Assembly (NCBI RefSeq): GCF_014200505.1
Contig: NZ_JACHBX010000003.1
Span: 1-64,000, forward strand
Reading direction: 5' to 3'
Length of the DNA stretch: 64,000 nucleotides
DNA from: Massilia aurea
GTDB taxonomy: Bacteria; Pseudomonadota; Gammaproteobacteria; Burkholderiales; Burkholderiaceae_D
The notes beneath the pieces were generated by a model. That model made no database searches. It worked only from the letters and a program-made list of their open reading frames with translations, and was not told the DNA's origin. This document shows positions 27,565-38,551 of this stretch, piece by piece. The position numbers and the translations under genes are program-made. The stretch's first letter is position 1. Each line of letters opens with the position of its first letter.

Positions 27565-29421
27565 TTAATCCACCAGCAGGCTGGCGCGAGGCTGAGGGGC
27601 CGCCTGGGCTTCCTGCGCACCGCTGCGCGCAGGCACCGGCACATCGAACTGATAATCGGCCGCCGCATGCACTTCCCAGCCGCCGTCGCCCGTCAGCCAC
27701 AACACGTGCGTATGGTGGCGCAGCACGCCGACGCGGTGCGCTACGCTCACCAGCGTCGTGCCCTTGTCGCGCAGGCGCTTGTACAGCGACGACTCGTTGG
27801 CAGAATCTAACGCGCTGGTCGCTTCGTCCAGAATCACGATGGCTGGCTCGTGCACCAGGACGCGGCCAAATGCCAGGCGCTGCTGCTCACCGATTGACAG
27901 CAGCTTTTCCCAGTCGAGCGTGGCGTCCAGGCCTCCGACGCGCTCGGCCAGATACGGCAGGTGCACCTGCTCGAGGATGGCAGTCAACTGCTCGTCGCTC
28001 AGCGACGTGCGGGTGCTTGGATAGATCAGCTGGCTGCGCAGGGTACCCGGCTGCAGATACGGCTGCTGCGGCAGGAAGAAGAAATCCTCGCGCGGCGGAT
28101 GATGAATCACCCCACTGCCCTTGTGCCACAGCCCGGCAATGGCGCGCAGCAGCGAGCTCTTGCCACAGCCGCTGTCACCGTTGATCAGCAGCGCGTCGCC
28201 GGGGTTCAGCGACAGCGTCAGATCCTTGATCAGCACGCGGTCGGACTGCGGCGGGCACAGGGTCAGCGACTCGAGTGCGAGATGGTCGCCAGGGGTGCGT
28301 GTGATGCGCGCCTGCGTGTCGCACGGATTGCCGCCCGGCGGCTCGGGCATCACATGCATCGACAAGGTCTGCAGGCGGCCAATGCCCGCGACGAAACGGC
28401 TCAGGCTTTCGAAGTTGTCGACGATGACGCCGACCGCCGCCAGCACCGCCGTGAACGCGCCGGCTGCCTGCACCGCGCGCCCCACTTCGAGCTCGCCCGA
28501 CAGGACGGCATCGGCCAGGATCACGAACGGCAGCACCAGCGTGAGCTGGCTGAAGGTGCGCTGGAACAGGTTCAGTGCGCGCTGCTTCTTGATCAGGCGC
28601 GAAAAATTATGGATGACCTTGTTGAACTTGCTGTCGATGTGCGCTCGCTCCTGCGCTTCGCCGCCATAGAAAGCGATCGACTCGGCATTCTCGCGCAGGC
28701 GGATCAGGCTGAACCGGAAATCGGCTTCGCGCCGCAACTGCCAGAAATTCAGGTGAATGAGCGGATTGCCAAAGACCACCAGCGCGATGATCGTACCCAG
28801 CAACGCGTAACCCACCAGCACGGCCACCAGCACATGAGAGATCGACCACAGCACGGCGCTGAAGGCCACCAGCTGCATCAGTGACCCCAGGAAGATCAGC
28901 ATGAAGTGGACTGAGCGCCCGGTGAATGTGTTCACATCCTCGCAGATCCGCTGGTCGGGGTTGTCGATCTCCTGGTTCGAACCCAGCTCGTAGTATTTGC
29001 GGCCGCCCACATAACCATCGAGAAAGCGCCGCGTCAGCCAGCGCCGCCACTTGTTCGCGAACAGGTCGCGCATATAGTAGTAGAACGCGTAGATCGGCAC
29101 GGCAAACGCCAGCACGATCAGGCAGGCCTGGACCGCGCCCCAGAAGCGGTTGCGGTCCTTGCCGGCCAGCGCCGAGGTCAGCTCGCCGGCCTGGTCGTTC
29201 AGCATCACGGCGAGCTTGGTTTCCACCAGCATCAGCACGATCAACAGCGCCAGCAGCAGCCAGGCCCGCTTGCGCTCGTCGCCCAGCCAGTACGGCTTGG
29301 CCACGCTGACGAACTGCTTCCATGCCGCCACCGACAAGGGCGGCCCTCTGCGCTTTTTCTTCCTGTTGCCGGGAATATCGCGCGGCGTTCCCTCGTCAAG
29401 CGTCTGTGTATGGTCCGTCAT
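27565..29421 (-). CDS. ABC transporter permease/ATPase fusion, SbmA/BacA-like (ABCD type)
   Basis: 618 residues. The membrane half (about 35-330) has six helices and the WRRWLTRRFLDGYVGGRKYYEL motif region seen in SbmA/BacA and YddA. The ATPase half has Walker A NGDSGCGKSS, signature LSIGEQQRLAFGR and Walker B IVILDEATSALD. Relatives move peptides, cobalamin or very-long-chain fatty acyl groups. The ATG at 29421 is chosen though its ribosome site is weak; the frame stays open up to 29679. Confidence 0.82.
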   Translation of the reverse strand: MTDHTQTLDEGTPRDIPGNRKKKRRGPPLSVAAWKQFVSVAKPYWLGDERKRAWLLLALLIVLMLVETKLAVMLNDQAGELTSALAGKDRNRFWGAVQACLIVLAFAVPIYAFYYYMRDLFANKWRRWLTRRFLDGYVGGRKYYELGSNQEIDNPDQRICEDVNTFTGRSVHFMLIFLGSLMQLVAFSAVLWSISHVLVAVLVGYALLGTIIALVVFGNPLIHLNFWQLRREADFRFSLIRLRENAESIAFYGGEAQERAHIDSKFNKVIHNFSRLIKKQRALNLFQRTFSQLTLVLPFVILADAVLSGELEVGRAVQAAGAFTAVLAAVGVIVDNFESLSRFVAGIGRLQTLSMHVMPEPPGGNPCDTQARITRTPGDHLALESLTLCPPQSDRVLIKDLTLSLNPGDALLINGDSGCGKSSLLRAIAGLWHKGSGVIHHPPREDFFFLPQQPYLQPGTLRSQLIYPSTRTSLSDEQLTAILEQVHLPYLAERVGGLDATLDWEKLLSIGEQQRLAFGRVLVHEPAIVILDEATSALDSANESSLYKRLRDKGTTLVSVAHRVGVLRHHTHVLWLTGDGGWEVHAAADYQFDVPVPARSGAQEAQAAPQPRASLLVD

Positions 29422-29758
29422 GATTCTGCAATGCCTGTTCCCGGCGCGTCCGACCACGAAAACGCGTCCGGTGGTACGTTGATTCGTGCTGGCATCGGCA
29501 GCGATGGCGCCGATGTCTGCAAACCTGCGAACTGTATTTACCCAGTTCACGTACGCAGCATACGGTTGTGTCGACAAGTAATCCGTGCGGAAACAGACAT
29601 AGTCGAGCAAATACAAGCCGCAACAACAGGCAGGTTGCCAGCCAGATGCCTGCAGGTCGTGCTCGCTGCGCGCGATCATCGATTTCTTCCCGCTGCCGAC
29701 CGGCGTAAAAAAAACCGCCAGGCTTACGCACTGGCGGTTTTTTCATATTGCAGGGTGA
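29422..29758. other. region between pnp and the ABC transporter gene
   Basis: 337 bp containing the pnp terminator (29707-29743) and the upstream region of the ABC transporter gene. The open frame continuing upstream of 29421 has no recognisable domain. No RNA gene was seen. Confidence 0.5.
29707..29743 (-). terminator. terminator downstream of pnp (probably bidirectional)
   Basis: Perfect 11-bp stem AAAACCGCCAG / CTGGCGGTTTT with a 9-base loop, flanked by A and T runs on both sides. It lies 16 bp past the pnp stop. Confidence 0.88.
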
Positions 29759-31861
29759 TTAGACCGCTGCGCCTTCGACCGGATCAGCCGCCTTCATCGA
29801 CAGCTTCAGACGACCGCGCTCGTCGGTCTCGAGGACCTTGACGCGCACTTGCTGGCCTTCTTTCAGGTAGTCGGCGACGGCGTTGACACGCTCATTGGCG
29901 ATCTGCGAGATGTGCAGCAGGCCATCCTTGCCTGGCATGACTTGCACGATCGCGCCGAAGTCCAGCAGTTTCAGAACGGTGCCGTCGTAGGTCTTGCCCA
30001 CTTCGACCGATGCGGTCAGCTCTTCGATGCGGCGCTTGGCTTCCTGGCCAGCGGCAGCGTCAACCGACGCGATCGTGACCACGCCTTCGTCGCTGATGTC
30101 GATCTGGGTGCCGGTCTCTTCGGTCAGCGCGCGGATAACGGCGCCGCCCTTGCCGATGACGTCACGGATCTTCTCTGGATTGATGCGGATGGTGATCAGG
30201 CGTGGCGCGAAGTCCGACAGTTCGGTCTTCACGGTTGGCATCGCCTTCTGCATTTCGCCCAGGATGTGGTGACGGCCTTCTTTGGCTTGCGCCAGTGCCA
30301 CCTGCATGATTTCCTTGGTGATGCCCTGGATCTTGATGTCCATCTGCAGCGCGGTGATGCCTGCTGCGGTACCGGCCACCTTGAAGTCCATGTCGCCCAG
30401 GTGATCTTCATCGCCCAGGATGTCCGACAGGACGGCGAACTTGCCGCCTTCCTTGATCAGGCCCATGGCGATACCGGCCACGTGCGATTTCATCGGCACG
30501 CCGGCGTCCATCAGTGCCAGGCAGCCGCCGCAGACCGAGGCCATCGACGACGAACCGTTCGATTCGGTGATTTCCGAGACCAGGCGCACCGAGTAGCTGA
30601 AATCTTCCGGATCCGGCAGCGCAGCGATCAGCGCGCGCTTGGCCAGACGGCCGTGGCCGACTTCGCGGCGCTTCGGCGTACCGACGCGGCCGGTTTCGCC
30701 GGTGGCGAACGGAGGCATGTTGTAGTGCATCATGAACGAATCGGTGTACTCGCCCATCAGCGCATCGATCTTCTGGCTGTCGCGGGCGGTGCCCAGCGTG
30801 GCAACGACCAGCGCCTGGGTTTCACCGCGGGTGAACAGGGCCGAACCGTGGGTGCGTGGCAGGACGCTCGAACGGATCGAGATCGGACGCACGGTGCGGG
30901 TGTCGCGACCGTCGATGCGTGGCTCGCCTTCGAGAATCTGCGAACGCACGACCTTGGCTTCCATGTCGAACAGGATGTTGCCGACGTCGCCCGAATCAGC
31001 AGTCACGCCAGCGGCGCTCAGCTCAGCCATCACTTCCGACGACAGCGACTTCAGCTTTTGCTGACGCGCCGATTTTTCGCGGGTCTGGTACGCATCGCGC
31101 ACTTTCGCACCGGCCAGTTCGCCGATACGGGCGATCAGCTCTTCGTTCTTTGGCGCCGGCGCCCATTCGACTTCCGGCTTGCCGCCTTCGGCGACCAGGT
31201 CGTGGATCGCATCGATCACGACTTTCATCTGGTCATGGCCGAACACGACGGCGCCCAGCATGATTTCTTCGGACAGTTGCTTGGCTTCCGACTCAACCAT
31301 CAGGACGGCGGTTTCGGTACCGGCCACGACCAGGTCCATCTGCGAAGTCTTCAGCTCGGTGGTGGTCGGGTTCAGGATGTACTGGCCATTCGCGTAGCCG
31401 ACGCGCGCGGCGCCGATCGGGCCACTGAACGGGATACCGGCGATGCACAGGGCAGCCGAAGCGCCGATCATCGCAGGGATGTCCGGATCGATTTCAGGGT
31501 TGACCGACAGCACGTGGATGATGACCTGGACTTCGTTCAGGTAGCCTTCCGGGAACAGCGGACGGATTGGACGGTCGATCAGACGCGAGGTGAGCGTTTC
31601 TTTTTCGGAAGGACGGCCTTCGCGCTTGAAGAAACCGCCCGGGATTTTACCCGCAGCATACGTTTTCTCGAGGTAGTCGACGGTCAGCGGGAAGAAGTCC
31701 TGGCCCGGCTTGGCATCCTTGCGTGCGACCACGGTTGCCAGCACGACGGTATCTTCGACCGACACCACGACGGCGCCGCTTGCCTGGCGCGCGATTTCGC
31801 CCGTCTCCAGGGTGACAGTGTGTTGACCGTACTGGAAGGTTTTCGTAACTTTGTTAAACAT
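29759..31861 (-). CDS. pnp: polyribonucleotide nucleotidyltransferase (PNPase)
   Basis: 700 residues, full length. Two RNase PH domains (first starts near 12; second includes TRGETQALV and the [15 protein letters not shown] catalytic region), then KH ([20 protein letters not shown]) and S1 ([17 protein letters not shown]) domains. It degrades RNA 3-prime to 5-prime using phosphate and is part of the RNA degradosome. AAGGGAT lies 6-7 nt before the ATG. It follows rpsO as in most proteobacteria. Confidence 0.97.
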   Translation of the reverse strand: MFNKVTKTFQYGQHTVTLETGEIARQASGAVVVSVEDTVVLATVVARKDAKPGQDFFPLTVDYLEKTYAAGKIPGGFFKREGRPSEKETLTSRLIDRPIRPLFPEGYLNEVQVIIHVLSVNPEIDPDIPAMIGASAALCIAGIPFSGPIGAARVGYANGQYILNPTTTELKTSQMDLVVAGTETAVLMVESEAKQLSEEIMLGAVVFGHDQMKVVIDAIHDLVAEGGKPEVEWAPAPKNEELIARIGELAGAKVRDAYQTREKSARQQKLKSLSSEVMAELSAAGVTADSGDVGNILFDMEAKVVRSQILEGEPRIDGRDTRTVRPISIRSSVLPRTHGSALFTRGETQALVVATLGTARDSQKIDALMGEYTDSFMMHYNMPPFATGETGRVGTPKRREVGHGRLAKRALIAALPDPEDFSYSVRLVSEITESNGSSSMASVCGGCLALMDAGVPMKSHVAGIAMGLIKEGGKFAVLSDILGDEDHLGDMDFKVAGTAAGITALQMDIKIQGITKEIMQVALAQAKEGRHHILGEMQKAMPTVKTELSDFAPRLITIRINPEKIRDVIGKGGAVIRALTEETGTQIDISDEGVVTIASVDAAAGQEAKRRIEELTASVEVGKTYDGTVLKLLDFGAIVQVMPGKDGLLHISQIANERVNAVADYLKEGQQVRVKVLETDERGRLKLSMKAADPVEGAAV

Positions 31862-31965
31862 GGGGTATCCCTTTCATTTTGCCGACAGATTTTCAGGTGC
31901 TGTCGTTCACCTCTCACCACGGGCCGTTCACGAGCAGAACAGCCTTGCAACAACAAACAAACCGC

Positions 31966-32008
31966 TCAAAAACGAAAAATGCCCGCGACAGAGAACTGGC
32001 GCAGGCAT
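31966..32008 (-). terminator. hairpin in the rpsO-pnp spacer
   Basis: ATGCCTGCG / CGCGGGCAT (31979-32008, one mismatch) with a 12-base loop is followed on the minus strand by T-rich TTTTTCGTTTTT. It lies about 30 bp after rpsO. In E. coli a terminator and RNase III processing site occupy this spacer; the same role is likely here. Confidence 0.75.
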
Positions 32009-32039
32009 CTTCAGACTTAAACCGTCTGGCGCAAACGAA

Positions 32040-32309
32040 TTACTTACGCAGGCCCAGTTTAGCGATCAGGTCGCGGTAACGGTTCAGATCCTTGTTCTTC
32101 AGGTACGACAGCAGGCTCTTACGACGGTTGACCATCATGATCAGACCACGACGCGAGTGGTGATCTTTCTGGTGGGCCTTGAAGTGGCCGTTCAGGTCGT
32201 TGATGCGTGCGGTCAGCAGTGCGACTTGCACTTCTGGCGAACCAGTGTCTTTTTCGCCGCGTGCGTTGTCCGCGATAATCGCGGCTTTGTTCAGAGTTTC
32301 TACGGTCAT
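32040..32309 (-). CDS. rpsO: 30S ribosomal protein S15
   Basis: 89 residues with the S15 signature regions [19 protein letters not shown] and [18 protein letters not shown]. It binds 16S rRNA in the platform of the small subunit. The ATG at 32309 has GAAAGGT upstream. A possible -10 TATACT lies in the 155-bp leader region before it, but no matching -35 is clear. Confidence 0.97.
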   Translation of the reverse strand: MTVETLNKAAIIADNARGEKDTGSPEVQVALLTARINDLNGHFKAHQKDHHSRRGLIMMVNRRKSLLSYLKNKDLNRYRDLIAKLGLRK

Positions 32310-32464
32310 GATGTTACCTTTCACATGCGGTGCAAGAGTCGCAACCCAGCGCACCGTGATTGATTAAAATGCCTGCCCGGATTCGGACAGACCGGCAAGT
32401 ATAGTGCAAAACGCGGGTACCGACCAGCGTTTGCCCGCCCTGCCGCCAAGTAAAGGACAAAATA

Positions 32465-32965
32465 ATGCATCCAATGATGAAAATAACAACGCTGGCCGCC
32501 ACGCTGCTGCTGGCAGCGTGCGCCACGCGCCCTGCCCCGCTGCCGGGCGAAACGGCCGATGTGGTCCAGGCCAAGCTCGGCAAGCCGACGTCCGTCTACG
32601 TTGACGGCGATGGCGGTGCGCGCTCGCTCGAATACGCGACGGGGCCGATGGGCCAGTACACGTGGATGGCACGCCTTGGCCCCGATGGCCGCTTGACGGC
32701 CTACGAGCAGGTGCTCACTGGTGAAAAGTTTGCCACGCTCAAGATCGACCAGGCGACCAAGGAGCAGGTCTTGCGCACGATCGGGCGCCCTGCCGAACGC
32801 TCGCGCGTGGCGATGCAGAACTACGAGGTCTGGTCGTACCGCTACAAGGAGGCCGGCGTCTGGAACTCGCTGATGCACGTGCACTTCGACGAGGGAGGCG
32901 TCGTGCGCCAAATGATGAACGGGCCAGACCCAATGTACGAGCCAAGGGACCGCAGCTCCTGGTAG
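32465..32965 (+). CDS. outer-membrane lipoprotein, SmpA/BamE-like fold
   Basis: 166 residues. A lipoprotein signal ends in the lipobox LAAC (Cys19). Two repeats of a SmpA/OmlA-like pattern follow: VVQAKLGKPT and EQVLRTIGRPAE, each leading into strands with Trp/Tyr. Possibly an envelope-assembly or anchoring protein. The first ATG has AAAGGA 8 nt upstream. It is divergent from rpsO. Confidence 0.75.
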   Translation: MHPMMKITTLAATLLLAACATRPAPLPGETADVVQAKLGKPTSVYVDGDGGARSLEYATGPMGQYTWMARLGPDGRLTAYEQVLTGEKFATLKIDQATKEQVLRTIGRPAERSRVAMQNYEVWSYRYKEAGVWNSLMHVHFDEGGVVRQMMNGPDPMYEPRDRSSW

Positions 32966-32985
32966 GGGCTGCGGTGTGAGATGGC

Positions 32986-33876
32986 TTAGCGCGCGGGCGG
33001 CAGCTTGCGCCCGCCATCGCTATGCACGAAGTCTTCGATCGCGTCGAGCGACGGCGCCAGGCGGCGCAGCGAGCTCGAAAGCGTGGCGAGCAGCGTGACG
33101 TGGTTCACGCCAGTAAAACTCACCTCGCGCACCGGCACACCCGTCGCGCGCAGCCGGTCCGCCAGCGCGCCGGTATTGCGCTCCGGGTCGACTGTCGAAT
33201 CGTTGCGCGCCGCGATCAACAGCGCGGGCGGCGCATTGATCGTCACGTGGTTGATGGGCTGCGAATCGCGCGGCGTATTCGGGTACAGGAACACCGGGCG
33301 CGTCGTTTCATTTTCCACGGGCAGGAAGTTATAGGGGCCGGCCATGCCGATCCAGCCGCGCAGGATGCTCGGGGCCGTGCCCTGCGCCCGCAACCAGCGC
33401 GGGTCGAGCGCAAGCATCGCGGCATTGTAGGCGCCGGCGCTGTGGCCCATCGCATAGATGCGCTTGGGATCGCCGCCGTAGGCCTTGATGCGGCGCGACG
33501 TCCAGGCCAGTGCTTCGGCGCTGTCGGTCAGGAAGTCCGGATAGCGCACTTGCGGATACAGGCGATAGTCGGGAATGACCACCACGAAACCACGCGCGGC
33601 CAGCGCGCGGCCCACAAAAGCATAGTCGGCGCGCTCGCCGTCGACCCAGTTGCCACCGTAATAGAACACGATGACGGGCGCCGGGCCGGTCCAGTTTTCA
33701 GGGCGGTAGATGTCGAGTACGTGGCGCGGATTGGTGCCGTAGGCGGCCGAGGCCACCGTGCGGGTGGCGCCGCTCGGCGAGACCGCGTTGACCAGCGACA
33801 GCGGCGAGCAGGCCGCGAGTAGCCCCGACAGCAGCAGGACGGTGGCGGCGCAGACCGCGAAGTAAGGAGCTCTCAT
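32986..33876 (-). CDS. alpha/beta hydrolase (carboxylesterase-like) lipoprotein
   Basis: 296 residues. A lipobox LLAAC (Cys23) suggests an envelope-anchored enzyme. The hydrolase features are the oxyanion region FYYGGNW (variant of HGGG), nucleophile GHSAGA, acid in RNDSTVDPE and the base in GVNHVT. BD-FAE / hormone-sensitive lipase type fold. Substrate unknown, probably a short acyl ester. It is 18 bp downstream of pssA on the same strand. Confidence 0.82.
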   Translation of the reverse strand: MRAPYFAVCAATVLLLSGLLAACSPLSLVNAVSPSGATRTVASAAYGTNPRHVLDIYRPENWTGPAPVIVFYYGGNWVDGERADYAFVGRALAARGFVVVIPDYRLYPQVRYPDFLTDSAEALAWTSRRIKAYGGDPKRIYAMGHSAGAYNAAMLALDPRWLRAQGTAPSILRGWIGMAGPYNFLPVENETTRPVFLYPNTPRDSQPINHVTINAPPALLIAARNDSTVDPERNTGALADRLRATGVPVREVSFTGVNHVTLLATLSSSLRRLAPSLDAIEDFVHSDGGRKLPPAR

Positions 33877-33894
33877 GGTTCGGGCAGCCTGTGA

Positions 33895-34761
33895 TCAGCG
33901 GTGGAGGTCGTCGTCGGCGTCGTCAAGCGGGATGATGCTGACCCGCTTGCCCTTCGCACGCTGCCACACGTACACTGCGTAACCCGACAGGCCATAGATC
34001 ACGAAGATCGGCCACAGCACCTTGGGCGGATCGATCGCCAGCAGCGCCAGCACCAGCGCGATCAGGAACACGGCGATGAACGGCACCGACTTGCGGAAGT
34101 TGATGTCCTTGAAGCTGTAGAACGGCACGTTCGACACCATCGTCAGGCCGGCGAAGACCGTGATGCACCACGACACCCACTCGACCTTGCGCGGAATGAC
34201 GCTGATATCGGGATCGATCATCATCATGATGAAGCCGATCACGAGCGCCGCAGCAGCCGGGCTGGGCAAGCCCTGGAAGAAGCGCTTGTCGACCACCTCG
34301 ATATTGGTATTGAAGCGTGCCAGGCGCAAGGCGGCGCAGGCGCAGTAGATGAAGGCGGCGACCCAGCCGACCTTGCCAAGGCCGTTGAGCGACCATTCGT
34401 ACATCACCAGCGCCGGCGCAGCGCCGAACGAGACCATATCGGCCAGGCTGTCGTACTGGGCGCCGAATTCACTTTGGGTATTGGTCAGGCGCGCAATGCG
34501 CCCGTCCAGGCCGTCGAGGATCATCGCGATGAACACCGCCCAGCACGCCTGGTCGAAACGTTGGTTCATCGCCATGACGATGGCGTAGAAGCCGCAGAAC
34601 AGCGCGGCGGTGGTAAAGGCATTGGGCAGCAGGTAGATGCCACGGCTGCGCTCACCGGCCGCCCGTGCTTGCGTACGGGGCGCGAAACGCTTTTTCAGGC
34701 GGGAGAATCGTGGACCTTTGGGCGGGGTCCCTGGCTTTCTTCTTCGTGGAAAAGTTGGCAT
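33895..34761 (-). CDS. pssA: CDP-diacylglycerol-serine O-phosphatidyltransferase
   Basis: 288 residues. The CDP-alcohol phosphotransferase motif is complete: DGLDGRIARLTNTQSEFGA followed by YDSLADMVSFG (D-G-x2-A-R-x8-G-x3-D-x3-D). Several membrane helices. It makes phosphatidylserine, the precursor of phosphatidylethanolamine. The N-terminal 40 residues are basic (RRRKPG, FSRLKKRF). An ATG at 34761 is used. In related genomes it belongs to an ilv-psd-pssA-leuA block; here an IS sits upstream. Confidence 0.9.
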   Translation of the reverse strand: MPTFPRRRKPGTPPKGPRFSRLKKRFAPRTQARAAGERSRGIYLLPNAFTTAALFCGFYAIVMAMNQRFDQACWAVFIAMILDGLDGRIARLTNTQSEFGAQYDSLADMVSFGAAPALVMYEWSLNGLGKVGWVAAFIYCACAALRLARFNTNIEVVDKRFFQGLPSPAAAALVIGFIMMMIDPDISVIPRKVEWVSWCITVFAGLTMVSNVPFYSFKDINFRKSVPFIAVFLIALVLALLAIDPPKVLWPIFVIYGLSGYAVYVWQRAKGKRVSIIPLDDADDDLHR

Positions 34762-34871
34762 AAGCAATCGTATTCAAGTGAGCCGCCGAGCGACTGTTCC
34801 CAACCATTATAGAGGCGGGACCCGTGTTAGCGAAACACTACGCTAACCCAGCTGGCAATTGCATGGCGCCT

Positions 34872-34878
34872 ACTTGAA
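34872..34878. repeat. target-site duplication, left (ACTTGAA)
   Basis: ACTTGAA directly precedes the left inverted repeat of the IS and recurs at 35948-35954 directly after the right one. IS1595 members usually make 8-bp duplications, so one base may have changed. Confidence 0.7.
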
Positions 34879-35947
34879 GGCGCAGTCAACATTAAATAGA
34901 GCCGAGCCATGAACTGATGAGCGGTTTCGTGGTCCAACGCCTGTCCCCAGCGTCAGGAGTCGCGCATGAAAGCGCCCCGTTTCAAGAACTGGTTTGCCAG
35001 GTTGTCAGCGCTGAATCCGCCACAGCGTCGGCAAGTGCTTGACGCCCTGCATCCCGCAGCCGGCCTCGACCAGGTGGTCGCGCTGATCGCGCAGGCAAGA
35101 GCGCCAGCGCGCTGCTGCCCCAGTTGTGGCAACGAACGCTGCAATCGACACGGATTCGCCAACGACCTGCAGCGCTTTCGCTGCTGCGCCTGTGGCCGCA
35201 CGTTCAACGACCTGAGCGGCACGCCGCTGGCACGGCTCAGGCACAAGGCCAAATGGCTCGCGTATTCGCAGGTATTGCTCGATTCACTGTCCGTACGCAA
35301 GGGTGCAGAACGGGTCGGCGTGCACCGCAACACGGCTTTCCGGTGGCGTCACCGCTTTCTCGACTGGGTCAAGCTCGACCGGCCTGTATCGCTCAACGGC
35401 ATCGTGGAGGCCGATGAGACATTCCTGCTCGAATCGCAAAAAGGATCACGCACGCTCGACCGCCCGCCACGCCGACGGGGCGGGCGCGCGCCCATGCGGG
35501 GCATTTCCCGCCATCTCGATTGCATCCTGGTAGCACGCGACCGGAATGGCCGCACCATCGATGCCGTCACTGGTCGTGGCGCACTGACGGCCGCGCAACT
35601 CGAACGCGATTTGCTACCCAGACTTGATCCGCAGGCACTCCTGGTCAGCGACAGCCACGCCGCGTACCGGGCCTTTGCACGCAAGCACAGGATTGCGCAC
35701 GAGACCGTCAATCTGCGCGCCGGCGTGCGCGTCAGGCATTCGGGTAGCCGCGCCATCCACGTACAGAACGTGAACGCGTACCACGGGCGCTTCAAGGCCT
35801 GGCTACTGGGCTTTCGCGGGGTGGCATCGCGCTACCTGCCCAACTACCTGGGGTGGCGCTGGGCACTGGATGGCGGGCGGGTCAGTTCAGTAGAACAATT
35901 GTTTTGCATCGCAATCGGCGTCATCAACAGACAACGCTGACTGCGCC
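34879..35947 (+). mobile_element. complete IS1595-like insertion sequence, 1069 bp
   Basis: The ends carry a perfect 10-bp inverted repeat GGCGCAGTCA (34879-34888 and, inverted, 35938-35947), extending to 13 of 15 bases. Seven-bp direct repeats ACTTGAA flank it. The single gene encodes an intact transposase whose TGA stop forms part of the right inverted repeat. The element lies between pssA and a SIMPL gene. Confidence 0.88.
34966..35940 (+). CDS. IS1595 family transposase
   Basis: 324 residues. An N-terminal zinc ribbon has CCPSCGNERCNRHG and FRCCACGRTF, then a helix-turn-helix (SVRKGAERVGVHRNTAFRWRH) and an ISXO2-like DDE-type nuclease: GIVEADETFL, a Asp in LLVSDSHAAYRAF, and the VQNVNAYHGRFKAWL segment near the end with N/H residues. 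Intact and probably active. The ATG at 34966 has CAGGAG upstream. Confidence 0.9.
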   Translation: MKAPRFKNWFARLSALNPPQRRQVLDALHPAAGLDQVVALIAQARAPARCCPSCGNERCNRHGFANDLQRFRCCACGRTFNDLSGTPLARLRHKAKWLAYSQVLLDSLSVRKGAERVGVHRNTAFRWRHRFLDWVKLDRPVSLNGIVEADETFLLESQKGSRTLDRPPRRRGGRAPMRGISRHLDCILVARDRNGRTIDAVTGRGALTAAQLERDLLPRLDPQALLVSDSHAAYRAFARKHRIAHETVNLRAGVRVRHSGSRAIHVQNVNAYHGRFKAWLLGFRGVASRYLPNYLGWRWALDGGRVSSVEQLFCIAIGVINRQR

Positions 35948-35954
35948 ACTTGAA
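35948..35954. repeat. target-site duplication, right (ACTTGAA)
   Basis: Second copy of ACTTGAA, directly after the right inverted repeat of the IS1595-like element. Confidence 0.7.
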
Positions 35955-35976
35955 CACGACCGTGCCGGATGGCGCC

Positions 35977-36747
35977 TTATTTGAACTTGACCTTGCCCAC
36001 CAGGCGCATCTGCAGCGTGGTTTCACCTGGTTCGAAGCTCGGTTCAGCCATGCCATCATCCATCTCGCGCTTGGCGCTCGAACGCATCATCATCGGTGCA
36101 GGCGCGCCTGCATCGCCCGCATAATTGCCCGAGCCTTCAAAGTCGACTGTATCAAGCACGGCATCGCTTGGCTGGCGGCCCATCGCCTTGGCGATCGAAA
36201 CGATGCGCTCGTTCAGGTTCTGATACGTAGCAGCGATGCGCTGGTCGTCGAGGCGCTTTTCGGTCGCCGGGGTCAGGCCGAAGTTGATGTTATTGATCTG
36301 CAGGACCTTCTGCGCGGCAGCAGCCGTTTTCGGCAGCGCGGCCAGGTTCGTGGTCTTGACTTCCAGGTACTGACCGACACGCCAGGCGATCGGCACCGGC
36401 TTGACGGGCGCGACCACGCGGCCGACCGGTTGTGGCTGCACTTCCGGGTACACCGGGTACGTGTAGTAGCCCTGGGTTTTCAGTTCGGCTTTCGGATCAG
36501 CGCGGCGCACGATCTCGGTGCCCTCTTTCATCTTGCGATTGACGCGGTCGGCGGCGGCGTTCTTGTCCTTGTCATGCTCTTCGACGGCGAAGGTGATCGT
36601 CGCTTCGTCATTCGCATGCTTGACTTCGCCGAAGGCGGGGACGATGACCATGGTGCCGGTGGTCGCAGTCGACGGCGCGGTCTGCGCCTGGGCAGCGCTG
36701 AAGGCCAGCACGAGGGCGGCGGCGACGAGGGATTTGGTGAATGCCAT
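35977..36747 (-). CDS. SIMPL domain (DUF541) periplasmic protein
   Basis: 256 residues. A signal peptide ends at SAAQA. The mature part begins with GTMVIVPAFGEVKHANDEATITFAVEE and has the alternating pattern of SIMPL/DUF541 proteins, including QNLNERIVSIAKAMG near 205. Relatives such as E. coli YggE are linked to oxidative-stress protection; exact role unknown. An AGGAGAACAAG site precedes the ATG. Its 3-prime end is 29 bp from the IS. Confidence 0.85.
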   Translation of the reverse strand: MAFTKSLVAAALVLAFSAAQAQTAPSTATTGTMVIVPAFGEVKHANDEATITFAVEEHDKDKNAAADRVNRKMKEGTEIVRRADPKAELKTQGYYTYPVYPEVQPQPVGRVVAPVKPVPIAWRVGQYLEVKTTNLAALPKTAAAAQKVLQINNINFGLTPATEKRLDDQRIAATYQNLNERIVSIAKAMGRQPSDAVLDTVDFEGSGNYAGDAGAPAPMMMRSSAKREMDDGMAEPSFEPGETTLQMRLVGKVKFK

Positions 36748-36877
36748 TCTTGTTCTCCTGTGAGTTGCGACGTATGTCCGGCGTAGTTATACGATACCGT
36801 GCACAGGGAAAACATCGGTAATTTGTAATGGACAGTTGCAAATGAGTAGCTTTTGAAACGTGTTGGCACCGTTAGAC

Positions 36878-36951
36878 GAACGCGTGGACGGGAGAACCCG
36901 TCCACCCTACACATTACTCGTAGGGTGGAAGGCTCTGCCGTCCACGCGTCG
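36878..36951. repeat. palindromic intergenic repeat A, copy 1
   Basis: Starts GAACGCGTGGACGG and ends CCGTCCACGCGTC. Each arm is itself a hairpin (GTGGACGGG ... CCCGTCCAC and GGTGGA ... CGTCCACG), and the arms are inverted relative to each other around CCCTAC ... GTAGGG. A second copy is at 63239-63315. REP/MITE-like, no coding capacity. It lies between ilvC and the SIMPL gene and may act as a transcript end. Confidence 0.85.
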
Positions 36952-36995
36952 ATCGCCAACGCCACACCACCGCATGCGATGGTCTGGCCGCAAAC

Positions 36996-38024
<1,029 letters not shown>

Positions 38025-38059
38025 TTATTTGATTTGAATTGTGTGATGTTGAGCGTCGC

Positions 38060-38551
38060 TCAAACTTTCAGAATGCGTTCGCCGCGGCCGATGCCCGAGC
38101 CGCCGGTGCGCACCGTCTCGAGGATCGAGGCGCGGTCGATGGCGTCAATAAAGGCATCCAGCTTCGATTTGGCGCCGGTCAGCTCGATCGTGTAGGTCTT
38201 TTCGGTGACGTCAATGACGCGGCCACGGAAGATATCGGCGGTGCGCTTCATTTCTTCGCGCTCCTTGCCGACCGCGCGCACCTTGATCAGCATGAGCTCG
38301 CGCTCGATATGCTGGCCTTCGGTCAGGTCAACCACCTTGACCACCTCGATCAGCCGGTTCAGGTGCTTCGTGATCTGCTCGATGATGTCATCCGAGCCGG
38401 ACGTCACGATCGTCATGCGCGACAGCGTCGCGTCTTCGGTCGGCGCCACGGTCAGCGTTTCGATGTTGTAGCCGCGCGCCGAGAACAGCCCGACCACGCG
38501 CGAGAGCGCACCGGCTTCGTTCTCCAGCAGGACAGAAATAATATGGCGCAT
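38060..38551 (-). CDS. ilvN: acetolactate synthase small (regulatory) subunit
   Basis: 163 residues. An N-terminal ACT domain (MRHIISVLLENEAGALSRV, then GYNIETLTVAPTED) binds valine for feedback inhibition; the C-terminal ALS_ss_C domain follows. It starts directly after the ilvB stop, so the two are coupled. Confidence 0.96.
   Translation of the reverse strand: MRHIISVLLENEAGALSRVVGLFSARGYNIETLTVAPTEDATLSRMTIVTSGSDDIIEQITKHLNRLIEVVKVVDLTEGQHIERELMLIKVRAVGKEREEMKRTADIFRGRVIDVTEKTYTIELTGAKSKLDAFIDAIDRASILETVRTGGSGIGRGERILKV

Noticed and set aside
29849..32020. 723-codon plus-strand open frame
   Set aside because: Antisense of pnp; composition only reflects the codon bias of the real gene.
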